Assembly (NCBI GenBank): GCA_905182865.1
Contig: CAJJCY010000004.1
Location: 620,001 to 684,000, forward strand
Direction: 5' to 3'
Length of the DNA stretch: 64,000 bases
From: an uncultured SAR324 cluster bacterium
GTDB taxonomy: Bacteria; SAR324; NAC60-12
Shown here: positions 1 through 7,814 of the stretch, one piece after another
Layout of the letters: each line of letters starts with the position of its first letter
Numbering within the stretch: position 1 is the stretch's first letter
Program-made: the position numbers and the translations under genes
Notes under the pieces: model-generated
Seen by the model: the letters and a program-made list of their open reading frames with translations, nothing else
Told to the model about the DNA's origin: nothing
The model's database searches: none

Positions 1-70
1 TAACGAATAATTAACTATATTATCCGCAAACATCCTCCGTATTATTTTAGTATTTCCTCAAAGTCTCCGT

Positions 71-114
71 ATATGCGGAAACTATATCAGTAAGAAGTAT
101 AATATTCCGCATAT
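71..114. promoter_or_regulatory. 10-bp inverted repeat upstream of the first MORN gene
   Basis: ATATGCGGAA at 71-80 is repeated as its exact reverse complement TTCCGCATAT at 105-114, separated by 24 bases. The element ends about 33 bases before the -35 box at 147, a position suitable for a regulator or a small hairpin. No protein partner can be named. Confidence 0.35.
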
Positions 115-146
115 TTGGTGTTCTCTGCGTAAACCTTCCTATATTC

Positions 147-175
147 TTGTAAAATCCTGCAAGTTCTGGTATATA
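147..175 (+). promoter_or_regulatory. sigma70-type promoter of MORN gene 1
   Basis: TTGTAA (147-152), a 17-base spacer and TATATA (170-175) match the housekeeping consensus. The same TTGTAA-N17-TATAT(A/T) layout occurs before the MORN genes starting at 1653 and 5863, which supports a shared promoter. Transcription would start near 182, about 27 bases before the GTG start. Confidence 0.6.
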
Positions 176-208
176 TTGGGTTCTACTAATCCACCAAAAG
201 GAAACCAA

Positions 209-1135
209 GTGAAACATCTACTCATCGTTCTCTCAATCCTTCTTCTTTCTTCTCCTGTGATGGGAGAGAAAACTGGTGTTCTCTATCAATATAAAACTTC
301 TTCTGGTTTAGTATGGAAAAGTGTTGGAAGTGAAAAACTACAACCAAAATATGAGGGACAAGTTGAAAATGGAACACCTAATGGACAAGGGACAGTCACT
401 TCGTCTGATGGAAGTAAGTATGTTGGGGAATGCAGGAATGGGAATTGGAATGGTCAAGGAACATACACTTTCAATGATGAAAGAAAATATGTTGGGAATT
501 GGATAGATGGAGGACAAAATGGTCAAGGAACACTTACTTCACCAAATGGAGATAAGTATGAAGGAGAATGGAAGGATGGATTACCAAATGGGAAAGGGGT
601 GTTCACTTTTGGAAAAGTGAAATGGGAAGGAGACAAGTATATAAGAGAACACAAGAATGGGGAAAAACATGGTCAAGGGACTCTAACTTCACCTGATGGA
701 GACATGTATGAAGGAAAATTTAAGGATGGTAAATATGATGGTCAAGGAACATACACTTGGTCTGATGGTAGAAAATATGTTGGGGAATGGTTAGAAGGGA
801 AACAAAACGGTCATGGTACTGTCACTTCACCCGATGGGAAATATGTCGGGGAATGGAAGGGGAATGATTTTCACGGTCAAGGAACCTTGATTTCTACTAA
901 TGGGACAAAATGGGTAGGTGAGTTCAGTAAAAACAAACGGTGGAACATCAGGGAATATAACAACAACGGAAACTTCACTACTGAGTGGGTGAATGGAGTA
1001 GAACAGACTGGAATAAAATGGAAAACTTTTGGAAATGAGAAAGTCGTACCAAAATATGAAGTTGAAAAAAAGAATGGCAAGGAGTGGAACACCAAACATA
1101 ACAAAAAAAGATGGAAAACTTTTAGGGAAGTTTGA
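209..1135 (+). CDS. Exported MORN-repeat protein, 5' part of a frameshifted gene
   Basis: The start is the GTG at 209, because AAGGA lies about 7 bases upstream and the protein then begins with a signal peptide (MKHLLIVLSILLLSSPVMG) nearly identical to that of the paralogues at 1653 and 5863. About ten MORN units of roughly 23 residues follow, with the pattern NGQGT-(Y/L)T-x-DG-x-KYVGEWK-DG. MORN repeats form elongated beta-hairpin arrays; in bacteria their role is mostly unknown, and the leader puts this one in the envelope or outside. The frame is lost at an A7 run (1103-1109). Removing one A continues the protein into the 1029-1484 frame, giving KKDGKLLGKFENGDW, which matches the paralogue at 6802. 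The gene is thus one unit, 209-1484, with a one-base insertion that could be real, phase-variable or a sequencing error. Confidence 0.75.
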   Translation: MKHLLIVLSILLLSSPVMGEKTGVLYQYKTSSGLVWKSVGSEKLQPKYEGQVENGTPNGQGTVTSSDGSKYVGECRNGNWNGQGTYTFNDERKYVGNWIDGGQNGQGTLTSPNGDKYEGEWKDGLPNGKGVFTFGKVKWEGDKYIREHKNGEKHGQGTLTSPDGDMYEGKFKDGKYDGQGTYTWSDGRKYVGEWLEGKQNGHGTVTSPDGKYVGEWKGNDFHGQGTLISTNGTKWVGEFSKNKRWNIREYNNNGNFTTEWVNGVEQTGIKWKTFGNEKVVPKYEVEKKNGKEWNTKHNKKRWKTFREV

Positions 1136-1484
1136 GAATGGAGACTGGATAGTAAGTTGGGGAGTATTAGATTATTTTGATGAAAGTTATAAATTTTACC
1201 TTAAAGATTCAGATTTGATCGAGCCAAATATGACTTACACTGATGGAGTGAAGTATGTAGGGGACTACAAGGATGGGAAAAGACATGGTCAAGGAACATA
1301 CACTTTTCCTGATGGGAAAAAGTATGTTGGAGGATGGAAGGATAGTAAATATCATGGTCAAGGGACATTAATTTCGTCTGATGGAAAATTTTTTGTTGGG
1401 GAATTCAAAGATAGTAAACCTTGGAACATTACTGGATACGACAAAAATGGAAACATCAAAAGAAAGTGGCTGAGTGGTAAATAG
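1029..1484 (+). CDS. 3' part of MORN gene 1 in the shifted frame
   Basis: This frame becomes coding from about 1103. It carries GKFENGDWIVSWGVLDYF, equivalent to GKFEDGEWILKWGVLYF in the reverse-strand paralogue, then two or three more MORN units (HGQGTYTFPDGKKYVGG) and the family tail 'WNITGYDKNGNIKRKW'. It has no start or ribosome site of its own, so it is the detached end of the gene beginning at 209. The first 25 or so codons of the open frame are out-of-frame shadow. Confidence 0.6.
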   Translation: MEMRKSYQNMKLKKRMARSGTPNITKKDGKLLGKFENGDWIVSWGVLDYFDESYKFYLKDSDLIEPNMTYTDGVKYVGDYKDGKRHGQGTYTFPDGKKYVGGWKDSKYHGQGTLISSDGKFFVGEFKDSKPWNITGYDKNGNIKRKWLSGK

Positions 1485-1529
1485 ATAAAACAATAACCTC
1501 CTTAAAACACCCCAATTCATCAAATGTTA

Positions 1530-1652
1530 TTTACCCTCAACTTAATTCTTCACAAGTCAGACACTCCTCCAAGTAAAATCTCCACATTCTTGTAAAACAA
1601 ACCGATTGATGTTATATTCGTGGTTCTCCTAAAACCACCAAAAAGAATCAAA
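1530..1652 (+). repeat. Conserved MORN intergenic spacer, copy 1 (forward)
   Basis: The stretch from CTTAATTCTTCACAAGTCAG through CTCCAAGTAAAATC to the promoter and GGTTCTCCTAAAACC leader recurs, inverted, at about 5864-6000 and (without a -10 box) at about 3700-3800. It joins the end of one MORN gene to the promoter of the next. Conserved non-coding DNA next to conserved repeats makes these genes natural partners for recombination. Confidence 0.7.
1590..1618 (+). promoter_or_regulatory. sigma70-type promoter of MORN gene 2
   Basis: TTGTAA (1590-1595), 17-base spacer AACAAACCGATTGATGT and TATATT (1613-1618). The spacer is identical in the promoter of the 5863 gene, so the whole promoter moved or was copied as a block. 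Confidence 0.6.
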
Positions 1653-2900
1653 ATGAAACATATTCTCATACTAATTTCTATCTTTCTTCTTTCTTCTCCT
1701 CTGTTTGGACAGTCCAAGAAATCAGGTCTTTTATACATTTGGGAAAATGGATCGAGGTATGTTGGTGAATGGAAAGATGGTAAAAAACATGGTCAAGGAA
1801 CATACACTTCTGGAAAAGGGGAAGGGGAAGGAGACAAGTATGTAGGAGAATTCAAGGGTGGATTTAAAAATGGTCATGGAAAATATATTTGGTCTAATGG
1901 AGACGAGTATGTAGGGGAATTCAAAGATGATAAACCAAATGGTCAAGGAACATACACTTGGTCTGATGGAAGAAAGTATGAAGGGCAATTTGAGGATGGA
2001 ATAAAACATGGTCAAGGAACATGGACTTCAACTGACGGAGAAAAGTATTCTGGGGAATGGAAGGATGGAAAGAAATATGGTCAAGGAACATTCTATTACA
2101 CTGAAGGAAGTGTGTATATGGGGGAATTCAAGGACGGGATACTAAGTGGTCAAGGAACATGGACTTCAACTGACGGAGTTAAGTATTCTGGGGAATGGAA
2201 GGATGGAAAGAAATATGGTCAAGGAACATTCTATTACACTGAAGGAAGTGTGTATGTAGGTGAAATAAAAGGTGGGGAAAGAAATGGTCAAGGGACATAT
2301 ACTTTCCCCTATGGAGGAAAGTATCTAGGGGAATGGAAAGATGGGAGAGAAAATGGTCAAGGAACATGGACTTCAACTGATGGAGAAAAGTATTCTGGGG
2401 AATGGAAGGATGGAAAGAAATATGGTCAAGGAACATGGACTTCAACTGACGGAGAAAAGTATTCTGGGGAATTCAAGGATGGAAAGAAAAATGGTCAAGG
2501 AACATACACTTGGTCTGATGGAAGAAAGTTTGTTGGAGAATGGAGAGATGATAAGAAAAATGGTCAAGGAACATACACTTGGTCTGATGGAAGAAAGTAT
2601 ATCGGGGAATTCAAGGATGGAAAGAAACATGGTCAAGGAACATGGACTTCAACTGATGGAAGAAAGTGGGTTGGAACAAAAAAACATGGTCAAGGAACTG
2701 AAACTTCACCTGATGGATGGAGGTATTTAGGGGTATACAAGGATGGGAAAAAACATGGTAAAGGAAAACTCACTTATACTGATGGAGGATGGTATGATGG
2801 AAGTTGGAAAGAAGGACAAAGTTGGACCGGAATAATATACAACAAAGACGGAAACATCTCATACAAAAAGGTGAATGGAAAAATACAATACAAACAATAA
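1653..2900 (+). CDS. Exported MORN-repeat protein
   Basis: The start is the ATG at 1653, which gives a cleavable leader (MKHILILISIFLLSSPLFG) and follows the promoter by about 35 bases; an upstream GTG would overlap the promoter end. The 416-residue product is almost entirely MORN units, about 15-16 copies of a 23-residue, 69-base module such as NGQGTYTWSDGRKYVGEWKDG. One unit is shortened (RKWVGTKKHGQGT, missing about six residues), the mark of in-frame repeat slippage. Adjacent units such as GTWTSTDGEKYSGEWKDGKK recur nearly identically, implying recent internal duplication. It ends in the family tail 'GIIYNKDGNISYKKVNGK'. The role is unknown; a rigid extracellular or periplasmic beta rod is a reasonable inference. 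Confidence 0.8.
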   Translation: MKHILILISIFLLSSPLFGQSKKSGLLYIWENGSRYVGEWKDGKKHGQGTYTSGKGEGEGDKYVGEFKGGFKNGHGKYIWSNGDEYVGEFKDDKPNGQGTYTWSDGRKYEGQFEDGIKHGQGTWTSTDGEKYSGEWKDGKKYGQGTFYYTEGSVYMGEFKDGILSGQGTWTSTDGVKYSGEWKDGKKYGQGTFYYTEGSVYVGEIKGGERNGQGTYTFPYGGKYLGEWKDGRENGQGTWTSTDGEKYSGEWKDGKKYGQGTWTSTDGEKYSGEFKDGKKNGQGTYTWSDGRKFVGEWRDDKKNGQGTYTWSDGRKYIGEFKDGKKHGQGTWTSTDGRKWVGTKKHGQGTETSPDGWRYLGVYKDGKKHGKGKLTYTDGGWYDGSWKEGQSWTGIIYNKDGNISYKKVNGKIQYKQ

Positions 2901-2931
2901 CTTCCCCTAAAACCAACCAAAAGGAAACCAA

Positions 2932-3006
2932 GTGAAATACTTACTCATCATCCTCTCAATACTTATTCTCTCTTCTCCTGTGATTGGTAATAATCACATT
3001 TGTTGA
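2932..3006 (+). pseudogene. Orphan signal peptide of a lost MORN gene
   Basis: A GTG at 2932, preceded by AAAAGGAAACCAA as in MORN gene 1, opens a frame reading MKYLLIILSILILSSPVIG, the family leader. It stops at TGA after only five more residues, and the following DNA has no MORN repeats. The MORN array appears to have been deleted, with the break just after the leader. Its short spacer (CTAAAACCAACCAAAAGG) is the promoterless type also seen at 6803-6830. Confidence 0.65.
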
Positions 3007-3142
3007 CATCTTGACCTCAAATGTAAATTTATTGTCACTATTAATTACACTTTATTATCGGTGACACCAACGTATTGGTCATGTTAAATGAGATATTTAT
3101 TGAGAAAAACCTCACTAATGTGTTTATTTTAATCATGATTTT

Positions 3143-3373
3143 CTAATTATCATCTAACAGTTTTCTTAGACTTTTTACTTCTTTCTCTTTTTTCTTTATT
3201 TCCCTAAATCTTTCCAAGTGTCCGTCTGAAATCCAATATCTTAAAAACTGTATTCCAAGTTTTGAACCTTCTTCTGAAAAACCATCTTCTTGGGTATTTA
3301 CAAATTCTTCCCATTCATCATCTGATAGTTTGTTGGTCGGGTCTAAATCTTTCTTCTCTAAGAAAACGCTCAC
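3143..3373 (-). CDS. Small acidic hypothetical protein
   Basis: A 76-residue open frame begins with GTG at 3373 and has an AAGGGA site about 9 bases upstream. The N-terminal half is acidic (DDEWEEFVN) and the C-terminal end is a charged, probably helical segment (KKKEKEVKSLRKLLDD). No signal peptide, membrane segment or family is recognised. It sits alone between the two MORN clusters, where the two orientations meet. Good ribosome site and sensible composition support it being real. Confidence 0.5.
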   Translation of the reverse strand: MSVFLEKKDLDPTNKLSDDEWEEFVNTQEDGFSEEGSKLGIQFLRYWISDGHLERFREIKKKEKEVKSLRKLLDDN

Positions 3374-3699
3374 TCAACTTTCCCTTGTAGGCTCATCGGT
3401 TCCATTTTATTTATCTTTTAGGCTTTAAATAGCCATCGAAAAAACTGTCTTTTTGGAATACAAATGCATCAAGCTTTAGTGATTTAATAATTGATTATAA
3501 TAAATCATCTGAATGTTTATTTCAAATGTGTATAAAGTGTCGGATTGTTACCGATTGCGAGGATAGTGTTGGAAGAAAGTACGGAAAAATTACAGGGTGA
3601 CGACATAGAAATCATAATCCACCCTGCAATCCTTATATAAACATATCCTTCTCAGTAACTTACCCCCGAATAGAATACCTACTATTATTTATAACTGAT
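3374..3699. other. Intergenic stretch, nothing recognised
   Basis: AT-rich DNA between the small acidic gene and the vestigial MORN spacer. No open frame with a plausible start, RNA fold or repeat was seen. Confidence 0.5.
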
Positions 3700-3800
3700 G
3701 GAAATTCTATAATCGGTTTGTTTTACAAGAACGGGTGATTTTACTTGGAGACTGTCTGACTTGTTAAGAATTAGTGGAAGTTACTCACTGGAGATGATGG
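3700..3800 (-). repeat. Conserved MORN intergenic spacer, copy 2 (vestigial promoter)
   Basis: On the minus strand this reads AATTCTTAACAAGTCAGACAG...CTCCAAGTAAAATCACC...TTGTAAAACAAACCGATT, as in the other spacers, but the -10 hexamer position holds ATTTCC rather than TATAT(A/T). It follows the end of the 3818-5863 gene, where another MORN gene would be expected. That gene is missing. Confidence 0.6.
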
Positions 3801-3817
3801 GGTTGGTTTTAGAGAGT

Positions 3818-5863
3818 TCATTGCTGTTTTTCTCCATTTATCGTCTTTGTAAGGATGTTTCCGTTTTTGTCGTATTCAGTGATATTCCAAAGTGTTCCTT
3901 CCTTGAATTCACCTATATACTCCTTTTCAAAACGTGAAGTTAGTGTCCCTTTACCATGTTGCTTCCCGTCCTTGAATTTTCCAACATACTTGTTTCCAGA
4001 AGGTGTAGTGAATATTCCTTGACCATGTTGTTTACCATTCTTCAATTCCCCAACATACTTTCTGCCATCAGAAAAAGTGTATGTTCCTTGTCCATTCTTT
4101 TCCCCATTCTTGAATTCTCCAATATACTTGTCTCCTTCCCATTTCCCTTTACCATAAGTTAGTGTCCCTTGTCCATTTGATAATCCGTACTTCCATTCTC
4201 CTACATATTTCCTTCCCTCAGGTTTAATATATGTTCCTTGACCATGTTGTTTACCATCCTTGAATTCCCCTACATACTCGTCTCCATTAGACCAAGTAAA
4301 AGTTCCTTGACCGTTTTCATTGTCATCCTTGTAATCTCCAAAAAACTTGTCTCCATTAGAATAAGTGTATTTTCCCTGACCATGTTGTTTACCGTCCTTG
4401 AATTCACCCACATACTCGTCTCCTTCCCATTTCCCTTTACCATAAGTTAGTGTCCCTTGTCCATTTGATAATCCATCTTTGAATTCTCCTACATACTTGT
4501 TCCCATTAGAATAAGTGTATGTTCCTTGACCATTTGGTTCCTCATTTTTAAATTCACCCACATACTTGTCACCTTCCCATTTTCCTTTACCATAAGTTAG
4601 TGTCCCTTGTCCATTTGATAATCCATCTTTGAATTCTCCTACATACTTGTTCCCATTAGAATAAGTGTATTTTCCCTGACCATGTTGTTTACCGTCCTTG
4701 AATTCACCCACATATTTGTCTCCTTCCGATTTACCTTTACCGTAAGTTAGTGTCCCTTGTCCATTCTTTTTCCCATTCTTGAATTCTCCTACATACTTGT
4801 TCCCATTAGAATAAATGTATATTCCGTAACTATGTTGTTTACCGTCCTTGAATTCACCCACATATTTGTCTCCATTAAAATAAGTGAATATTCCTTGACC
4901 ATGATATTTGTTACTCTTGTATTCTCCAACAAACTTGTCTCCATTAGAATAAATGTATATTCCGTAACTATGTTGTTTACCGTCCTTGAATTCTCCAAAA
5001 TACTTGTCTCCTTCCGATTTTCCTTTACCATAAGTTAGTGTCCCTTGTCCATTTTTTAATCCGTCCTTCCATTCTCCTACATATTTCCTTCCCTCAGGTT
5101 TAATATATGTTCCTTGACCATGTTGTTTACCGTCCTTGAATTCACCCACATATTTGTCTCCATCGGACCAAGTAAAAGTTCCTTGACCATGATATGTCCC
5201 ATCCTTGAATTCACCTTCAAACTTGTTCCCACTAGATAAAGTTAGTGTTCCTTGACCAGACTTCCGCCCATCCTTCCATTCCCCAACATACTTTTCTCCA
5301 TCAGACCAAGTGAATGTTCCTTGTCCACTTGGTTCTCCATTTTCAATTTCCCCTACATATTTTCCATCCTTATCATCATCACCACCTTCAAACCATCCAA
5401 ATTCACTACTGATCAAACGAGGAAACAAAACTCCTTTTCGCCTCTTCTCAACTACCACAACTGTTTCAACCTTCTTCCTCCCAACCAACTTCTCAACCAA
5501 CTCCCTCAACTTCACATCCAATTCAATCGTCTTACATTTCCCACAAAGTTTTGTTTCTATTCTCCTGTGATTTTCAGTCATCCATCTCAAACTCAACTGG
5601 GTGTCTCCATCTTCCTCAACGATTTGTAGTTGGAAAACATCACAACCAACTAGGCAATCACCACTTTCAATTTGAGGAGGAGGTGAAACATCAAAATATT
5701 TTGACAACTCATCATCCAGAGTTTTCAAGAGATATTGTTTTTGTGTGTCAGAGACATTTCCCATTACGGTTGGTGGAAGGACAACACCAAGGGGTTTGGA
5801 GGACTGACCTAACAAAGGAGAAGAAAGAAGAAGGAAGGAGAGGATTATGAGTAGGTGTTTCAC
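3818..5863 (-). CDS. Large exported protein: N-terminal domain plus about 20 MORN repeats
   Basis: The GTG start gives the leader MKHLLIILSFLLLSSPLLG. Residues ~20-150 form a distinct non-repeat domain (GVVLPPTVMGNVSDTQKQ...) with two cysteine pairs (CLVGC, CGKC). It resembles the N-terminal TolB-like or nucleotide-binding-like domains that often precede sensor or repeat regions, but this assignment is tentative. From about residue 165 to the end there are some 20-22 MORN units. Several are a longer variant with an insert (LTYGKGKxEGDKYVGEFK), repeated at regular multiples, which shows block duplication of two or three units at a time. The frame is fully open over 681 residues, unlike its neighbours. 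It is transcribed from the promoter at 5895-5923. Confidence 0.8.
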   Translation of the reverse strand: MKHLLIILSFLLLSSPLLGQSSKPLGVVLPPTVMGNVSDTQKQYLLKTLDDELSKYFDVSPPPQIESGDCLVGCDVFQLQIVEEDGDTQLSLRWMTENHRRIETKLCGKCKTIELDVKLRELVEKLVGRKKVETVVVVEKRRKGVLFPRLISSEFGWFEGGDDDKDGKYVGEIENGEPSGQGTFTWSDGEKYVGEWKDGRKSGQGTLTLSSGNKFEGEFKDGTYHGQGTFTWSDGDKYVGEFKDGKQHGQGTYIKPEGRKYVGEWKDGLKNGQGTLTYGKGKSEGDKYFGEFKDGKQHSYGIYIYSNGDKFVGEYKSNKYHGQGIFTYFNGDKYVGEFKDGKQHSYGIYIYSNGNKYVGEFKNGKKNGQGTLTYGKGKSEGDKYVGEFKDGKQHGQGKYTYSNGNKYVGEFKDGLSNGQGTLTYGKGKWEGDKYVGEFKNEEPNGQGTYTYSNGNKYVGEFKDGLSNGQGTLTYGKGKWEGDEYVGEFKDGKQHGQGKYTYSNGDKFFGDYKDDNENGQGTFTWSNGDEYVGEFKDGKQHGQGTYIKPEGRKYVGEWKYGLSNGQGTLTYGKGKWEGDKYIGEFKNGEKNGQGTYTFSDGRKYVGELKNGKQHGQGIFTTPSGNKYVGKFKDGKQHGKGTLTSRFEKEYIGEFKEGTLWNITEYDKNGNILTKTINGEKQQ

Positions 5864-6000
5864 TTGGGTTTCTATTTGGTTTAGGAGAACCCAATATATA
5901 ACATCAATCGGTTTGTTTTACAAGAATTGGTGATTTTACTTGGAGGGTGTCTGACTGTGAAGAATTAAGTGGGGGGTTACTTAGGGGAGATGATGGGGAT
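5864..6000 (-). repeat. Conserved MORN intergenic spacer, copy 3
   Basis: The minus strand matches the 1530-1652 spacer for roughly 100 bases, including ACTTAATTCTTCACAGTCAGACA, CTCCAAGTAAAATC, the promoter and GGGTTCTCCTAAACC. It links the end of the 6015-6802 gene to the start of the 3818-5863 gene. Confidence 0.7.
5895..5923 (-). promoter_or_regulatory. sigma70-type promoter of the 3818-5863 MORN gene
   Basis: Read on the minus strand: TTGTAA (5923-5918), 17-base spacer identical to that at 1596-1612, TATATA (5900-5895). Confidence 0.6.
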
Positions 6001-6014
6001 GGTTTTAGTGGGGG

Positions 6015-6802
6015 TTATTGTTGTACTCCATTCACCTGTTTTCCAAAGATGTTCCCTTTATTGTCGTAATATATTCCGTTCCACATTTGACCTCTCTTCC
6101 AACTCCCTACATACTTGTATCCATCAGACCAAGTGTGATGTTCCCTCATCTTGTTCCCCTTCCTTCCATTCCCCCTCAAACTTGTCTCCATTAAGAAAAG
6201 TGTATGTTCCTTGACCATTTTTTAGACTATTTTTGTATTCCCCCTTCATACTTTCTTCCATCAGACCAAGTGTATGTTCCTTGACCATTCCTTTCTCCAT
6301 CCTTGTATTCCCCTTCATACTTTTCTCCATCAGGGAAAGTCAGGATTCCTTGACCATTTGGAAATCCAATTTTGATTTCTCCTTCATATTTTGAAAAATC
6401 CCTATTGTCTTCACTTTCAAATCCTTCCCATTTTACTGTATAATATCCAACCTTCCCATTCCTAAATCCAAAATACAACACCCCCCATTTTAGTATCCAC
6501 TCTCCATCCTCAAACTTACCTATTATTTTTCCATCTTTGTTTTTATGTTTGGTGTTCCATTCCTTACCATTCTTCCATTCTCCAACCACACTCTTTTCAC
6601 CATATGGATAAGTCAAAACACCAAATCCATTAGGTTTCCGATTTGTGATTTTTCCTTCATATTTTGGATGAACTTTACCATCTCCAAAACTCTTCAATAC
6701 AAAACCAGAAGAACTTTCATAAAGATAGAGAACACCAGTTTCCTTTCCAATCACAGGAGAAGAAAGTAGAAGTAAGGAGAGGATGATGAGTAGGTGTTTC
6801 AT
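6015..6802 (-). pseudogene. Exported MORN-repeat gene broken by two frameshifts
   Basis: It starts at ATG 6802 with leader MKHLLIILSLLLLSSPVIG. The first part (6802-6227) aligns closely with the gene at 209, including KEWNTKHKNKDGKIIGKFEDG, and is the guide for repairing that gene. Frame 1 ends after KYEGGIQK, where a run of five G (four expected) near 6242 shifts the frame. Frame 2 (KGEYKNSLKNGQGTYTF) ends near 6140, where ACATCACACTTGG replaces the expected ACATACACTTGG. Frame 3 (HTWSDGYKYVGSW) runs to 6015 with the usual tail. Both changes are single-base insertions. Repaired, the protein would be about 260 residues. Confidence 0.7.
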
Positions 6803-6824
6803 AGTTTATTGGTTGGTTTTAGGG

Positions 6825-6966
6825 AGGGGTTATTGTTTTATTCTATTTTTCCATTCACCAACTTGTATTCTTTTTACCCGTTATTGTCGTAATATGTCCC
6901 GTTCCACTCTTTCCCATTCTTGTATTCCCCTACATACTCTTTCCCATCAGGGTAAGTAAATGGTTC
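6825..6966 (-). pseudogene. 3' remnant of another MORN gene
   Basis: The minus strand reads FTYPDGKEYVGEYKNGKEWNG and TYYDNNG, then a stop codon, then in the same frame KEYKLVNGKIE and a second stop: the end of a MORN protein with a nonsense change. No beginning is present. The remnant lies immediately upstream of the 6802 gene through the short promoterless spacer. Confidence 0.6.
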
Positions 6967-7176
6967 TATTCTTCTCTTTTTTCTTTATTACTCTTTATCT
7001 CTAACAATCATTCCTTTGGTTACTCTGGTTCCTTTATTACTTTAGATGCTTTTCTTTTTCCCTTCAAAGCTAACATACTTACTTATAACGAAAGACTATA
7101 GAAAACAGTAAACTTTAATGTTCCTATCTTTGGAATTTAAACTTGTGTGACTAAATTTAAATATGGAATTGAATAA
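6967..7176. other. Intergenic stretch, nothing convincing
   Basis: AT-rich. The only coding-like trace is a minus-strand run ending LALKGKRKASKVIKEPE-stop near 7020-7080, too short to call. Confidence 0.4.
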
Positions 7177-7470
7177 TCAAAATAGAGTAGGAAAAACCAA
7201 GGTCAAATAATCAAAAAATATCTTACAATACCAAATAAGTATAATAGTGCAAAAAATCACATTAACCCATTTTAACTGAGGTTCGGTTCTCAACCATCCA
7301 CAATAAACCCAAATCAAACAGAAAGGTAATGATATAAACATTGTGAATGGATACCAATCTAGAATAATTGCAACCACACTAAGCACACCTAGTAACAATG
7401 CAATATTTTTCAAATAATTTTCCCAACTTTCAGAAATCATTCCTTTACCTAACTTTATTTCTCCCACCAT
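7177..7470 (-). CDS. Small integral membrane protein
   Basis: The 97-residue product has about three hydrophobic segments (ALLLGVLSVVAIILDW, FTMFISLPFCLIWVYCGW, VIFCTIILIWYCKIFF) separated by a short charged loop (LRTEPQLKW). Uncharacterised small proteins with a W-Y-P-F-T-M-F-I...C-G-W pattern occur in marine bacteria, but no function is known to me. An internal ATG at residue 11 is an alternative start. Confidence 0.6.
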   Translation of the reverse strand: MVGEIKLGKGMISESWENYLKNIALLLGVLSVVAIILDWYPFTMFISLPFCLIWVYCGWLRTEPQLKWVNVIFCTIILIWYCKIFFDYLTLVFPTLF

Positions 7471-7495
7471 ATATTTTCAATTTCTTTAAATAATT

Positions 7496-7636
7496 TTATT
7501 TGTAATCTATTAAATCCTTTAACCAAAACCAACAACCATTCCTATCCTTTAGATACTTGTGAGAGATTTCAGACATTGGTAATGAGTATTTCTTCAATAT
7601 TTTATTTCTTTCCTCTTTGTATTTTCTCTTAGTCAT
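7496..7636 (-). CDS. Possible small basic protein (46 residues)
   Basis: This frame starts at ATG 7636 and reads MTKRKYKEERNKILKKYS then LPMSEISHKYLKDRNGCWFW, ending 25 bases before the membrane-protein gene on the same strand. It is basic and helical in character, with no signal peptide. The ribosome site is weak. Support is limited to composition and the close same-strand spacing. Confidence 0.3.
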   Translation of the reverse strand: MTKRKYKEERNKILKKYSLPMSEISHKYLKDRNGCWFWLKDLIDYK

Positions 7637-7732
7637 ATCAATTCTTTTTTAATTACTGGAAGGAATTCCGTCATCACTCATTTAAAACGCTCTCTCTCAA
7701 ATTCACAAAACAGACCTGTTACCTAAAATAAG

Positions 7733-7804
7733 TTAGGCTATAGTCACCTCCTGATCCTGTCTTTTGCTATACAAACGTACGTCTGCAATTATTACTTGTT
7801 TCAT
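7733..7804 (-). pseudogene. N-terminal remnant directly after the SDR pseudogene
   Basis: Ten bases beyond the SDR stop, an ATG opens 23 codons reading MKQVIIADVRLYSKRQDQEV before a stop. The opening resembles a thiolase N-terminus (MKxVVIxDAVRT), a common partner of short-chain reductases, but the fragment is too short to be sure. It looks like the start of a second decayed gene of the same former operon. Confidence 0.3.
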
Positions 7805-7814
7805 AAGATCTCTT

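Noticed and set aside
2932-3010. UGA of the orphan leader frame as a selenocysteine codon, prompted by tRNA-Sec nearby
   Set aside because: The frame beyond the TGA has no MORN or other protein-like sequence, and no SECIS-like hairpin was evident.
1653-5863. Regular 69-base spacing that could suggest a CRISPR array
   Set aside because: Repeats are contiguous, coding and lack unique spacers; they are MORN codons.
321-6330. Overlapping frames within MORN genes in both strands (Met/Glu/Lys-rich or Ile/Phe/Ser-rich)
   Set aside because: The 69-base repeat keeps all frames free of stops. Only the KYVGEWKDG frame has the leader and family composition.
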